A stretch of DNA of 64,000 bases from CAMDPA01 sp965223035. GTDB lineage: Bacteria > Pseudomonadota > Alphaproteobacteria > Rhizobiales > Hyphomicrobiaceae. The notes under the pieces were generated by a model, which was given only the letters and a program-made list of their open reading frames with translations, did no database searches and had not been told where the DNA came from. Shown here piece by piece: positions 8,466 through 16,964 of this stretch; position 1 is the stretch's first letter; every line of letters starts with the position of its first letter. The DNA is taken from the NCBI GenBank assembly GCA_965223035.1, contig OZ244980.1, positions 1,922,001-1,986,000 on the forward strand. The letters are read 5' to 3'. The position numbers and the translations under genes are program-made.

Positions 8466-9754
8466 CCTGAGAATTCAACGGCCGGGAGGATTTGCCCCAC
8501 GCATTCGCCAAATCCTAAGTGGCGCCCCGACCCGCTACACCAGCCGCGCAACGTGATCGTATCGTAATCGTCGACGAAACACCTTTCCCCGCCGTCGACT
8601 TTGATCGGATCGCGACCATTCCAAGCCAGTTCCAGCAATGATCCGTAACTGCCCGGGGTCGGACCGGAGATCGTGCCCGATCCCAACAGATCACCCGTGC
8701 ACATCGCGCAGCCTGACGAGGCGTGATGCGCCAATTGTTGCGCTGGGGAATAGTACATGTACTTAAAGTTGGTGCGGCTGATCACGGTCGGCCGACGCTC
8801 GTGCGGCGCCAACGCCACCTCGAGATTGATGTCGAAATTGTTGGGGGAAGTCTCGGCCAAATAGGCAAGCAACGGATGGATTCGCTCCGGCGTGGACACG
8901 CGAAATGGGTCCAATGCCTCGCGGGTGACAATCCAGGGACTGATCGAGGTGCCAAATGCTTTGGCCTGGAACGGCCCGAGCGGCTGGTATTCCCAAAACT
9001 GAATGTCGCGCGCCGACCAATCATTCAGCAACACGTAGCCAAAGATCATGTCATAAGCCTGACTGACGGTTATCGGTTGTCCCATTGGCGATGCCGTGCC
9101 GACCACGGCGCCAAGTTCAAGTTCGATATCGAGCCTCTCGCTGGGGCCGAAACGTGGGACGCTGTCGTTTGGCCCCTTCAGTTGTCCCAGCGGGCGGCGG
9201 ATCGGCGTGCCGGAAATCACCACCGTTGACGCCCGGCCGTTGTAGCCGATCGGAACGTGAAGCCAGTTTGGCATCAGCGCGCTGTCCCGCCCACGCAGAA
9301 TGGCGCCGGCATTGGTCGCGTGCTCCTTGGAGGCGTAAAAGTCGGTGAAGCTGCGCACGAAAAACGGTAAGTGCAGCCGCGCCGATGAGATCGGGACGAG
9401 CGCGCGCTGCTTCAGGTCTGGGTTATCCCGCAGCTGCGGGTTGCCGGCATCCAGCAGCGCGGCGATCTTTCGGCGGGTTTGGCCCCAGACGGCCTGCGGC
9501 AACGCCATGAACGCGTTGAGCTCCCCGGTAGCGAACACGCCGCCATCTTGCGCCACCAGCAGCTCACCGACCTGTTCGAGCCGCGTGAGATCGAGGATCT
9601 GATCGCCGATCGCCACGCCCACGCGCTTGTCGTCCGAGCCATGCGAGAACACGCCATAGGGCAGGTTTTGGATTGGGAAGTCCGCGCCAACTGTGTTGGC
9701 GCTTTCAATCCAGCTGCGACGCGACAGATCATGGGTCTCATTGAGCACGGGCAT
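8462..9754 (-). CDS. fahA: Fumarylacetoacetase
   Basis: Hydrolyses fumarylacetoacetate to fumarate and acetoacetate, the last step of tyrosine and homogentisate catabolism. The 430-residue protein has the N-terminal SH3-like domain (GVFSHGSDDKRVGVAIGDQILDL) and the C-terminal FAH catalytic domain with metal-binding acidic clusters (FTDFYASKEHATN, ERLDIELELG, LLNDWSARDIQFWEYQPLGP). The ATG at 9754 follows GGGAGAAG, so it is preferred to the ATG at 9766. It lies 54 bp downstream of hmgA on the same strand. The stop codon is the TAG contributed by a family A element. No maleylacetoacetate isomerase gene is adjacent. Confidence 0.96.
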   Translation of the reverse strand: MPVLNETHDLSRRSWIESANTVGADFPIQNLPYGVFSHGSDDKRVGVAIGDQILDLTRLEQVGELLVAQDGGVFATGELNAFMALPQAVWGQTRRKIAALLDAGNPQLRDNPDLKQRALVPISSARLHLPFFVRSFTDFYASKEHATNAGAILRGRDSALMPNWLHVPIGYNGRASTVVISGTPIRRPLGQLKGPNDSVPRFGPSERLDIELELGAVVGTASPMGQPITVSQAYDMIFGYVLLNDWSARDIQFWEYQPLGPFQAKAFGTSISPWIVTREALDPFRVSTPERIHPLLAYLAETSPNNFDINLEVALAPHERRPTVISRTNFKYMYYSPAQQLAHHASSGCAMCTGDLLGSGTISGPTPGSYGSLLELAWNGRDPIKVDGGERCFVDDYDTITLRGWCSGSGRHLGFGECVGQILPAVEFSG

Positions 9755-9808
9755 ATCTTCTCCCATCGTTGACGTTGGTTTCAGTGCTGTCGCGTTAAGC
9801 TTCGTGCC

Positions 9809-11179
9809 TCATTCCCCGTTCCAAACCCGACGGGTCGGATCGAAGTGGTTACGCAAGCCCTTCCAGACGTCCGGGTAACGCACCTGAAGGGTCGGCAAGT
9901 CCGCCGCATAGCGTGTCAGCTGCTGCGGATAGCGGGTCTCGAACATGAATGCCAAGGTCTTGTCGAGCTTTTCCGGTTCCAGCTTTTTCAAAGATGCCCC
10001 ATAAAATGCATCCGTATCCGGACCATGGGGTAGCATGCAATTGTGTAGGCTCATACCGCCCGGCACGAAGCCCTCAGGTTTTGCATCGTAAACGCCCTCG
10101 ATCAGCCCCATGAACTCGGACATGATATTCATGTGATACCAAGGCGGACGGAAGCTGTCCTCCGCCACCATCCAGCGCGGCGGAAAGATGACGAAGTCAA
10201 TGTTGGCTGTACCCGCCTCGCCGGAAGGCGCAGTAAGCACGGTAAAAATCGATGGATCGGCGTGGTCGTTCAAAACCGGGCCGACCGGGGAGAAATGCCG
10301 GAGGTTGTATTTATAGGGCGCATAATTGCCGTGCCAGGCGACGACATCGAGCGGCGAATGATTGATGTCGCAGGATTGAAATGCCCCGCACCACTTCACC
10401 ACGACGCGGCAGGTCACGCCATCCTTTTGCTCGAATGCTGCCACCGGCGTGAGGAAGTCGCGTCGATTGGCAAGGCAGTTGGCCCCGATCGGTCCGCGCT
10501 CCGGGCATGCGAATTTGGCCCCATAATTCTCGCAGATGTAGCCACGCGCTTTGTCGTCCCCGTGCAATGAGACCTTAAACTTCACGCCTCTGGGCAGCAC
10601 GGCGATTTCGCCCGGAGCAATGTCGATCAAGCCAAACTCGGTGAAAAAGCGCAGACCGCCGACTTCGGGAACAATCAGCATCTCGCCGTCGGCATTAAAG
10701 AAATACTGGTCCTCCATGCTCCCGGTTATCGCGTAGACGTGGATCGCATATCCGGTTTGCGTGAACACATCGCCTCCCGTCGCAATGGTTCGGATTCCGG
10801 TCAAAAAGGTCCCTGCGTCGTTGGGGATCGGTGCCGGATCCCAGCGGAGCGGTGCCAGGGGAAGCTCTGATTCGCCGACGGTCGGCGCAGACCGGAAATA
10901 GGGCAGATCGAGCGGCGTCATGGCGCCGATGTGCTGCACGGTCGGGCGCATGCGATACAGCCATGAACGCTCGTTTGAAGCCCGCGGCGCCGTGAACGGG
11001 GAACCGGAAAGCTGTTCGGCATAAAGGCCGTAGGGGCATCGTTGCGGCGAATTCTGGCCGATCGGCAAGGCGCCCTCCAGCGCCTCTGTCTCGAAGTCGT
11101 TGCCAAAGCCCGGCATGTAGCCCTCGTTGTACTTGGCCCGGCTTTTCGCGATCACAAAATTGGGGACATGTTCGTTCAT
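9809..11179 (-). CDS. hmgA: Homogentisate 1,2-dioxygenase
   Basis: Non-haem iron enzyme that opens the ring of homogentisate to maleylacetoacetate in tyrosine degradation. The 456-residue frame begins MNEHVPNF and matches the family throughout: YMPGFGNDFETEALEGALP near the N-terminus, YGLYAEQLSGSPFTAPR, the cupin core with VLPRGVKFKV, and the C-terminal iron region (PPRWMVAEDSFRPPWYHMN, EFMGLIEGVYDA, LHNCMLPHGPD). The start at 11179 is supported by GGAG nine bases upstream; an in-frame ATG at 11218 is less likely. It sits between the MarR-type regulator and fumarylacetoacetase, all on the minus strand. Confidence 0.97.
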   Translation of the reverse strand: MNEHVPNFVIAKSRAKYNEGYMPGFGNDFETEALEGALPIGQNSPQRCPYGLYAEQLSGSPFTAPRASNERSWLYRMRPTVQHIGAMTPLDLPYFRSAPTVGESELPLAPLRWDPAPIPNDAGTFLTGIRTIATGGDVFTQTGYAIHVYAITGSMEDQYFFNADGEMLIVPEVGGLRFFTEFGLIDIAPGEIAVLPRGVKFKVSLHGDDKARGYICENYGAKFACPERGPIGANCLANRRDFLTPVAAFEQKDGVTCRVVVKWCGAFQSCDINHSPLDVVAWHGNYAPYKYNLRHFSPVGPVLNDHADPSIFTVLTAPSGEAGTANIDFVIFPPRWMVAEDSFRPPWYHMNIMSEFMGLIEGVYDAKPEGFVPGGMSLHNCMLPHGPDTDAFYGASLKKLEPEKLDKTLAFMFETRYPQQLTRYAADLPTLQVRYPDVWKGLRNHFDPTRRVWNGE

Positions 11180-11394
11180 GAACTTTTCTCCATTCATTGG
11201 CCAGATGTTGCGTCTCAAGCCATGCGGGCCTTGCGTCTCCCCCGGCGCAGTCGTTCGATTGCGATCGCTTCAACCGGCGGTTCTTTTGTGCCCGTATCGC
11301 GGCAAGTGTGACAATTATGCAGCACAAGGAAAAATTCGGGGTGTGAGCCACGTTGGCTGGCCTCGGACATGCCCGCTCGCTTTCCTCTGGTGAG

Positions 11395-11898
11395 CTAGCT
11401 CGCTGTCTTAAACGCGTCCTCGTCGAGCGACTGGGCGAGATGAACCGTTATTCTTTCGATTGCCGCCACCAGCTCAGCGTGCTCGTTCGCGTCAAAAAGC
11501 GCACTGATCGCCGCGTTGCGAGCATCAGCCTCCGGCATCACGGCTGCCATCTTCGCCGCACCTGTGCGCGTCAAGGTGTGCAGTTTGCGACGAGAATTGC
11601 GGGAATCGGGGCGAGCTTCGATGTAGCCGTCCTTGATCAGCTGCCGGCAGCTGCGGCTAACCAGACCCTTGTCGACGGCGACCAGACGAACAAGATCGGC
11701 TCCCGAGAGTTCACCAAAGGCTTCGATCGTCGTCAGCGTCCGATAAGCGGTCACCGACAAACCGTGTCGGGCAACGATGCGGGCAATTTGCTTGTCGAGG
11801 AGGCGCTGCAGGATCGCGAAGCGAAACGGAAGGCGAGCCTCGAGCTTGTTGATCCCCTCCAGGCTGCGTTCATGGGCTTCGCGGGCTAGTCCGAGCAT
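11395..11898 (-). CDS. MarR family regulator, probable repressor of the homogentisate genes
   Basis: Winged-helix regulator of about 167 residues. The HTH region (LSVTAYRTLTTIEAFGELSG, VDKGLVSRSCRQLIKDGYIE) and wing (DSRNSRRKLHTLTRTG) are typical of MarR. The start at 11898 is chosen for GGAG six bases upstream; the in-frame ATG at 11934 lies inside a perfect palindrome and lacks a ribosome-binding site. The gene is first in the order regulator-hmgA-fahA, so it probably autoregulates and controls the catabolic genes, with homogentisate or another tyrosine intermediate as ligand. The ligand is inferred from context only. Confidence 0.86.
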   Translation of the reverse strand: MLGLAREAHERSLEGINKLEARLPFRFAILQRLLDKQIARIVARHGLSVTAYRTLTTIEAFGELSGADLVRLVAVDKGLVSRSCRQLIKDGYIEARPDSRNSRRKLHTLTRTGAAKMAAVMPEADARNAAISALFDANEHAELVAAIERITVHLAQSLDEDAFKTAS

Positions 11899-11932
11899 AA
11901 GCGGCTCCGTGGCAGAGATGGACGAGTACGCC

Positions 11933-11958
11933 ATATATGTTGTCTTGTCAACATATAT
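11933..11958. promoter_or_regulatory. Perfect 10-bp palindrome, probable MarR operator
   Basis: ATATATGTTG and CAACATATAT flank TCTTGT. On the minus strand it contains TTGACA, which could serve as a -35 box for the regulator gene starting at 11898. Perfect AT-rich palindromes at their own promoters are normal MarR operators. Confidence 0.7.
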
Positions 11959-12022
11959 ATTGATAGCTCAACTGAAGTTTGCTTCGTTGACGTGCAGGGG
12001 TGAGACGCGTGGCGAGATGGTT

Positions 12023-12052
12023 TTGGCCACTTGGCCACTTGGCCACCTGGCC
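12023..12052. repeat. 8-bp tandem repeat
   Basis: TTGGCCAC occurs three times in a row, followed by the related CTGGCC. Confidence 0.85.
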
Positions 12053-12205
12053 AGCCAGCGGTCGGGTGCCGAACGGTCGCGGTGCTAGCCGGTGCGGCGC
12101 GCCGTGAGACAATCGATGTGGGACATCGGTGTGGACGCCAGCGCGGCCATTTGGGATAGGGCTGACGCGACGTCATCGGGCAAATCGTCGGCCGGGTCGC
12201 GACGC

Positions 12206-12225
12206 AATGGGACTTAATGGGACTT
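12206..12225. repeat. 10-bp tandem duplication
   Basis: AATGGGACTT is repeated exactly twice. Confidence 0.8.
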
Positions 12226-12235
12226 AAAGCGTGTC

Positions 12236-12350
12236 AAAGTGCGCTGGAACCGTCCCGTTCCCCCGCCCGGCCATGAAATGGCCCGCTTGTGTGGGTGCCG
12301 GGCGGGCGCGGGCTAGCACGGCTAATCCGCCTAAGGCGGACATGCGCAAA
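12236..12350. repeat. Family B palindromic element (copy 1)
   Basis: Left end TGGAACCGTCCCGTTCCCCC is the reverse complement of the GGGAACGGGATGGTTCCA motif of other copies, followed by a CGCCCGGCCA / GTGCCGGGCGGGC hairpin and ending with TCCGCCTAAGGCGGACATG. Confidence 0.78.
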
Positions 12351-12415
12351 GTTAACACTCAACGGTGGTGCCAAGCGAAAGCACCGTGGCGGCGCTGGCA
12401 CGGGAGGGCGTCAAC

Positions 12416-13552
12416 ATGAGCGAGATGGACCGGTACCCCTGCGTGAGCTATCTCGAACATCGTGCGCAGCATCGCATGCCGCACTTCGCCTGGGAGTTCT
12501 TAGCCAGCGGTACGGGCGAGGAGGCATTGATCGCGCGCAATCTGGCGACGATGGCATCGGTGCGTCTCTTGCCCCGCGCACTGGCAGGACGCATCGTTCC
12601 GCAGGCCGCCACCGAGATTTTCGGCAGATGCTATGATGTGCCGTTCGGAGCCGCTCCGATCGGCATGGCGGGCCTGCTATGGCCCGGTGCCGAGGCTGCC
12701 ATTGCTGATGCCGCGCGCACCCACAATTTTCCGACGACGCTTTCCACCGTCGCCTCAGCTGAGATCGAGACGATCGCCGAGCGATCCGAGGGGCGCGCCT
12801 GGTTCCAACTTTATCCGCCGCGCGACTGGCAGGTGACAGCAGACCTGTTGGACCGGTGCAAGGCAGCAGCGGTGCCGGTGCTGGTGATCACGGTCGATGT
12901 TCCGGTCGGCAGTCGCCGCGAGCGCCAACGCCGGGCCGGCATCACGATGCCTCCGAAGATGTCGGCCAAGCTGGTCCGCGATGCACTGCTGCGGCCGGCC
13001 TGGTCGTACGGCGTGCTGCGGCACGGAATGCCGAGGTTCCGAACCGTTGAACGCTATGCCGAAAGCCCGGCGATGACTGACGTCGTGAGGTTTGTCGGCC
13101 AGGGGCTGCATGCCATGCCGAATTGGGATTGGCTTGGGCGCTTACGTGACGCCTGGAAAGGCGCGCTTGTGATCAAAGGGGTGATGCGCGTGGAAGATGC
13201 TGCTCGTGCCGCACAGATCGGCGTGGACGGGGTTTGGGTGTCCAATCACGGTGGCCGCCAATTCGACGCCGGCCCCGCGGCCGTAGAGGTGCTTCCAAAC
13301 ATTGTCGAAGCCGTCGGCCATCGCACCAAGATTTTGTTCGACAGTGGTGTTCGCAGTGGCCTCGACGTCGCCAGGGCGCTGGCGCTTGGCGCCGACTTCG
13401 TCCTCCTTGGCCGTGCATTCCTGTTCGGCGCTGGCGCCATTGGCGCAAAAGGTCCCGCCCACGTTGCAGCCATTCTCAAAGAAGAATTGGACAATGCATT
13501 GGTTCAACTCGGCATCCAATCGCTTCATGAGCTGCCCCACTGCCGGGCTTAA
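12416..13552 (+). CDS. FMN-dependent alpha-hydroxy-acid oxidase/dehydrogenase
   Basis: TIM-barrel flavoenzyme of the L-lactate dehydrogenase (LldD) / mandelate dehydrogenase / glycolate oxidase family, 378 residues. Seen: the N-terminal FMN_dh core (FLASGTGEEALIARNLATM), FGAAPIGMAGLLWPGAE, WFQLYPPRDWQVT, VITVDVPVGSRRERQRR, VIKGVMRVEDA, the catalytic SNHGGRQFD (His base and substrate-binding Arg), and the phosphate-binding FDSGVRSGLDV with LLGRAFLFG. The ATG at 12416 follows GGGAGG. Substrate is not determined. It stands next to, but opposite in strand to, the homogentisate genes, so a link to aromatic 2-hydroxyacids is possible but only an inference. Confidence 0.92.
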   Translation: MSEMDRYPCVSYLEHRAQHRMPHFAWEFLASGTGEEALIARNLATMASVRLLPRALAGRIVPQAATEIFGRCYDVPFGAAPIGMAGLLWPGAEAAIADAARTHNFPTTLSTVASAEIETIAERSEGRAWFQLYPPRDWQVTADLLDRCKAAAVPVLVITVDVPVGSRRERQRRAGITMPPKMSAKLVRDALLRPAWSYGVLRHGMPRFRTVERYAESPAMTDVVRFVGQGLHAMPNWDWLGRLRDAWKGALVIKGVMRVEDAARAAQIGVDGVWVSNHGGRQFDAGPAAVEVLPNIVEAVGHRTKILFDSGVRSGLDVARALALGADFVLLGRAFLFGAGAIGAKGPAHVAAILKEELDNALVQLGIQSLHELPHCRA

Positions 13553-13617
13553 CGCCGGGCGGGCCCGGCCCAGCGTGATCATCGACCGGCTGCGGGGAAT
13601 GTTGCCTTAACGCGCTT

Positions 13618-13706
13618 CGCCCGCCATCCGGCCACCCACACAAGCCTGCTTCGGGGTGGCCGGGCGCAAGAGTGGAACGGTTCAGCACACTCTGGAACGC
13701 TATCGG
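13618..13706. repeat. Family B element, partial
   Basis: Contains CATCCGGCCACCC, GGGTGGCCGGGCG and the end GAACGGTTCAGC...TGGAACGCT. The TCCGCCTTAGGCGGA end is missing. Confidence 0.6.
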
Positions 13707-13771
13707 GCAACCTGCTTTTGATCCGTATCGCGATGAATTCGATCGAAAGCACAAAGATGGTCTAAAGCAGG
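13707..13771. repeat. Decayed family A hairpin (possible)
   Basis: CAACCTGCTTTTGATCC and TCTAAAGCAGG are recognisable as decayed arms; the interior has diverged. Confidence 0.4.
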
Positions 13772-13808
13772 ATGGGTTTACCGGCAGGGCGTGCGTCCCG
13801 AGCCTGCC

Positions 13809-14675
13809 TCATGCGCCGGCTTTGCGGGTGTGTCTTGGATGTTCTTCTTGGACGAGGTGCGGTTCGGCATCAAACACCAGCCGCTCCGCGCCGGACAGTG
13901 CGATAAAGCGCTTGCCCCGGGCCCGCCCGATCAAGGTGAGCCCGGCCTGGCGGGCCAGCTCGACCCCCCAGGCGGTAAAGCCTGAGCGGGACAGCAGGAT
14001 CGGTATGCGCATCTTGACGGTCTTGATCACCATTTCCGAGGTCAGCCGCCCCGTGGTGTAGAAAATCTTGTCATCCGGGCTGATCTGGTGACGCATCATG
14101 TAGCCGGCGATCTTGTCGACCGCGTTGTGGCGGCCGACGTCCTCCATGTAGATCTGCGGCCTGTCTTGATGGGCCAGGACGCAGCCATGAATGGCGCCGG
14201 CTTTCAGATAAAGGCTCGGCTGCGTGTTGATCTTTTTGGTCAACTGATAGAGCCATGAGGTTTTTAGCTTGGCCGCGCTCGACAGCTCGACGGTCTCCAG
14301 CTGATCCATCAGATCGCCGAACACCGTGCCTTGCGCGCAGCCTGAGGTTTGCACCTTCTTTTTGAGCTTGTCCTCGTAATCGGTTTGGCGCCGGGTGCGA
14401 ACCACCACGGTGGCGATGTCGGGCTCGTAATCGACGGCGGTGATTTCGTCGTCGGCGCTCAACATGTTCTGGTTCAGCAGATAGCCGATGGCCAGCAGAT
14501 CAGGATGATCGCCGATGGTCATCAAGGTGACGATCTCGCGGGCGTTGAGGAACAGCGTCAACGGCTGCTCGGTGACGACGCTGGTGGCGATCGGCTGACC
14601 GTGCTGGTCGATGCCTTCGACGCTGATCGACAGCTGTGGATCGTCAGGATCGGGCCGAACTTCGAATTCGCGCAT
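13809..14675 (-). CDS. fdhD: Formate dehydrogenase accessory sulfurtransferase FdhD
   Basis: Transfers sulfur from a cysteine desulfurase to the molybdenum cofactor of formate dehydrogenases. Seen: EQPLTLFLNAREIVTLMTIG near the N-terminus, the active-site cysteine loop in SGCAQGTVFGDL (one cysteine where E. coli FdhD has two), LKAGAIHGCVLA, MEDVGRHNAVDKI and FYTTGRLTSEMVIK, all family hallmarks. The ATG at 14675 is chosen; the frame also extends to a TTG at 14699. No formate dehydrogenase genes are in the window, so it stands alone here. Confidence 0.93.
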   Translation of the reverse strand: MREFEVRPDPDDPQLSISVEGIDQHGQPIATSVVTEQPLTLFLNAREIVTLMTIGDHPDLLAIGYLLNQNMLSADDEITAVDYEPDIATVVVRTRRQTDYEDKLKKKVQTSGCAQGTVFGDLMDQLETVELSSAAKLKTSWLYQLTKKINTQPSLYLKAGAIHGCVLAHQDRPQIYMEDVGRHNAVDKIAGYMMRHQISPDDKIFYTTGRLTSEMVIKTVKMRIPILLSRSGFTAWGVELARQAGLTLIGRARGKRFIALSGAERLVFDAEPHLVQEEHPRHTRKAGA

Positions 14676-14716
14676 GCCTGGGCCAGCACCATGTTCCAAC
14701 GACGGGATGCCACTCT

Positions 14717-14850
14717 AGATCATTCCCGCCTTGGGCGGAATGGCCTTGCCGGCCCGCTCTGCCAGCCGGCCATCCAAGGGCGGGATGTTATCGGTGGTAG
14801 GTCGGGCGGGGGAACGGGATGGTTCCATCTCACACTGAAACGGCCTTGTG
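14717..14850. repeat. Family B element, complete, with CTAGATCAT end
   Basis: Begins CTAGATCATTCCCGCC (the CTAG starts at 14714), with CCGCCTTGGGCGGAA, then GCCGGCCCGC, and ends GGGATGGTTCCATCTCACACTGAAACG. The CTAGATCAT terminus is shared with family A. Confidence 0.8.
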
Positions 14851-14864
14851 CTGCAACGCTAACC

Positions 14865-14999
14865 TAGAGCAACCTGCCTTTAATCGGAATCGGAACGATC
14901 CCGATTAAAGGCAGGTTGCTCACCACTTTAAGAGCGATCATCTTTGCGCCTTAAATCGGAACCGGCTTTGCGGTTCCGATTTAAGGCGCGATGATCTAG
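14865..14999. repeat. Family A double-palindrome element, full length
   Basis: Clean copy, CTAGAGCAACCTGCC to GGCGCGATGATCTAG, with the short-loop second hairpin (GGAACCGGCTTTGCGGTTCC). Together with the adjacent family B copy it fills the spacer between fdhD and the extensin-like gene. Confidence 0.95.
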
Positions 15000-15027
15000 G
15001 CGATCCGCGCGACGGCGGACCAGGGCC

Positions 15028-16719
15028 TCACTCGCAGTAGTTGCCATATTTGCGCTTGGCCATGTCGACGTGGAAGTGATCTTCGTGGGCCTTATTGGCC
15101 TCCGGGCCAAGCATCGTGCCAAAGCGCTTGCAACCCTTGACGTGGGCCTGCCGCATAAAGCGCTGCAGCCGTTGCTGACGGGTTGATCGCACTTTGCCCG
15201 TCTTGCGCCGGTGTTTGCGCTTGAGCAGGCGCTCGCGACGGGCGCTCGCCGCTTTCGACGCAGCGACGCTCACTGGCCGAAGGTCCAAATTGATGGACTC
15301 ACCTTCGCCTTGATTGAACACGGTGACGGCGTTGAAGTTGTGCTGCGGTTTGCTGCCGGCCTTGGCCAAATCGGGGTTGCGGCCGGCGGACATCGACGTT
15401 GCGCCCAACGCCTGCTTGCCCTGGTCGGCCCGGCCGCGCCGCTGCCGGTTCGACCGCTTGTCGGCCGCCTTCGGTGCGGACTTGGCCGCCGTCGTCCCGC
15501 GCGCCAGTTTCTGGCCCGCCGTCTTGCCCTTGCCAGCGCGTTTGGCCAACGCCTTGAGCTTGCGCGCGGTCGGCCCCCAACCGGTCAGAACCATGGCCTT
15601 ACGGTCGTCCGCCAGCTTGAAGCCGCCAATGTCAAGCGCATTGGCACGGCCGTGTTCGGAGAGCCGGGTGGTCTTGCGGCCGTAGGCGTTGCGGCACGAA
15701 TAGGAACTCATGGTCCGCATCATCACCAAATGGCTGCCAAGTTCAGCCTTGGCCATCGGCTGAAGATCGTGCTGCACCCAGTTGTAAAGCGTCGCCACCA
15801 TGTCGCAGGTCAACCGTGCCGACGGCAACAGCTCGACGGGGGGCGCGCTGCCGACGCTGGTGACTTTGAGGACCACGGGCGCCCCGCACGGCCCCTTCTT
15901 GATGGGCTTGTCGTAGGTGAACTTGGCCCGTACGCCCTTGAGCACGGATTTGCACTGCGCGCGGGCCGCAGCGATTTGCTGTTGGCTCCACACGTCGGGC
16001 TTGGGTGGCGCGTCGGTCGCAGGCGCCGGCAGCGCAGATGGGGCGGGCTCCGGCCGCAGCAGCGCGGTCCGTTTGGTCCGGCTGCGCGCGGATTGCGGGC
16101 CGCCGGTGCTGTCGGTGGCATCGGCCCGTTGGCGCTGAGCGCCAGCGCGCCGGCGCTCAGCCTTGGCCGACGCGGATGCCGCAGAGGTCGGCGCAAACGC
16201 GCGGCTGCCGCGCTGACGTCGCGGCCGGTCCTTCGGTGAATTCCGTGATGTGGCCGAAGCCCGGGTCGTCTCGCGCCACGGGACCGTGTGGGTCGGCTGG
16301 GTCCGCTGCGGTTTTGGTGACGGTGGGGGGAACCGCTGCGCCACCAATCTGCTGCGACGATCGCTGGCTTGGGCCAATCGCAATGGGGCGCGCGGACGCA
16401 CAGAGATCGTGGCGTCTTGAGCGTTGGCGGTTGCGAGCCGTGCCTGGTATTTCTGACCTGGCCCCAATTCGGAGCGAAGCGGATCTTCAAGGCCGCTCAC
16501 CGGGCCGCGATCCGGAGATGATGCTAGGAACCCTGCCTGGCGCTGGCGGCTGGAGCCGTCGAACAATAGGGTCAGTTTGGTGCGGCTGGCCAACTCGGCG
16601 ATCAGCCCAGAGCGTTGCGGGACACCGTCGGACTTCCTGTCCTTCTGCAGCGCAGAAAATGCGATCGCCGTGATCGCCGCGCCAATGACGATGACGAGAA
16701 GAGAGAGCAGACGTCCCAT
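15028..16719 (-). CDS. Extensin-like family protein with long basic insertion
   Basis: Predicted inner-membrane-anchored periplasmic protein with a C-terminal extensin-like domain, a metal-peptidase-like fold related to D-Ala-D-Ala carboxypeptidases. The start at 16719 begins directly with a membrane anchor (MGRLLSLLVIVIGAAIT). A low-complexity region rich in Pro, Arg, Ala and Ser runs from about residue 60 to 260. The domain has RLSEHGRANALDIGGF (metal-ligand region), then GWGPTARKLKA, and ends HEDHFHVDMAKRKYGNYCE. Between these a Lys/Arg/Ala-rich stretch of roughly 130 residues interrupts the usual compact domain. An in-frame start at 16977 would add 86 residues unlike any signal. A role in cell-wall remodelling is the usual inference; activity unproven. 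Confidence 0.82.
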   Translation of the reverse strand: MGRLLSLLVIVIGAAITAIAFSALQKDRKSDGVPQRSGLIAELASRTKLTLLFDGSSRQRQAGFLASSPDRGPVSGLEDPLRSELGPGQKYQARLATANAQDATISVRPRAPLRLAQASDRRSRLVAQRFPPPSPKPQRTQPTHTVPWRETTRASATSRNSPKDRPRRQRGSRAFAPTSAASASAKAERRRAGAQRQRADATDSTGGPQSARSRTKRTALLRPEPAPSALPAPATDAPPKPDVWSQQQIAAARAQCKSVLKGVRAKFTYDKPIKKGPCGAPVVLKVTSVGSAPPVELLPSARLTCDMVATLYNWVQHDLQPMAKAELGSHLVMMRTMSSYSCRNAYGRKTTRLSEHGRANALDIGGFKLADDRKAMVLTGWGPTARKLKALAKRAGKGKTAGQKLARGTTAAKSAPKAADKRSNRQRRGRADQGKQALGATSMSAGRNPDLAKAGSKPQHNFNAVTVFNQGEGESINLDLRPVSVAASKAASARRERLLKRKHRRKTGKVRSTRQQRLQRFMRQAHVKGCKRFGTMLGPEANKAHEDHFHVDMAKRKYGNYCE

Positions 16720-16964
16720 GGACTGGGCAATTCCCCGTAGTTTCGTGTGGTCCCCGTACGCCGTGAGGAGTGCTGATCTCCAAGCGCGAACAAAACGCGA
16801 CTCACAGGCGTTCAAATCACAGGCGTTCAAAATCCGCCAATGGCGACACGATAGTGGCCAAAAATGGCTAACCGGTGACGTTACCCGCGATGCTGTGGCC
16901 CGGGACGGTGCCGTTAAGGCGAGTATCGGCCCCGTATGAGTGGCCGGCAACAAATGGCGGTGCC

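Larger units (their letters stand above)
11959..12415. other. Repeat-rich spacer
   Basis: No gene recognised. It contains an 8-bp tandem repeat (12023-12052), a 10-bp duplication (12206-12225) and a family B element (12236-12350). Confidence 0.6.
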
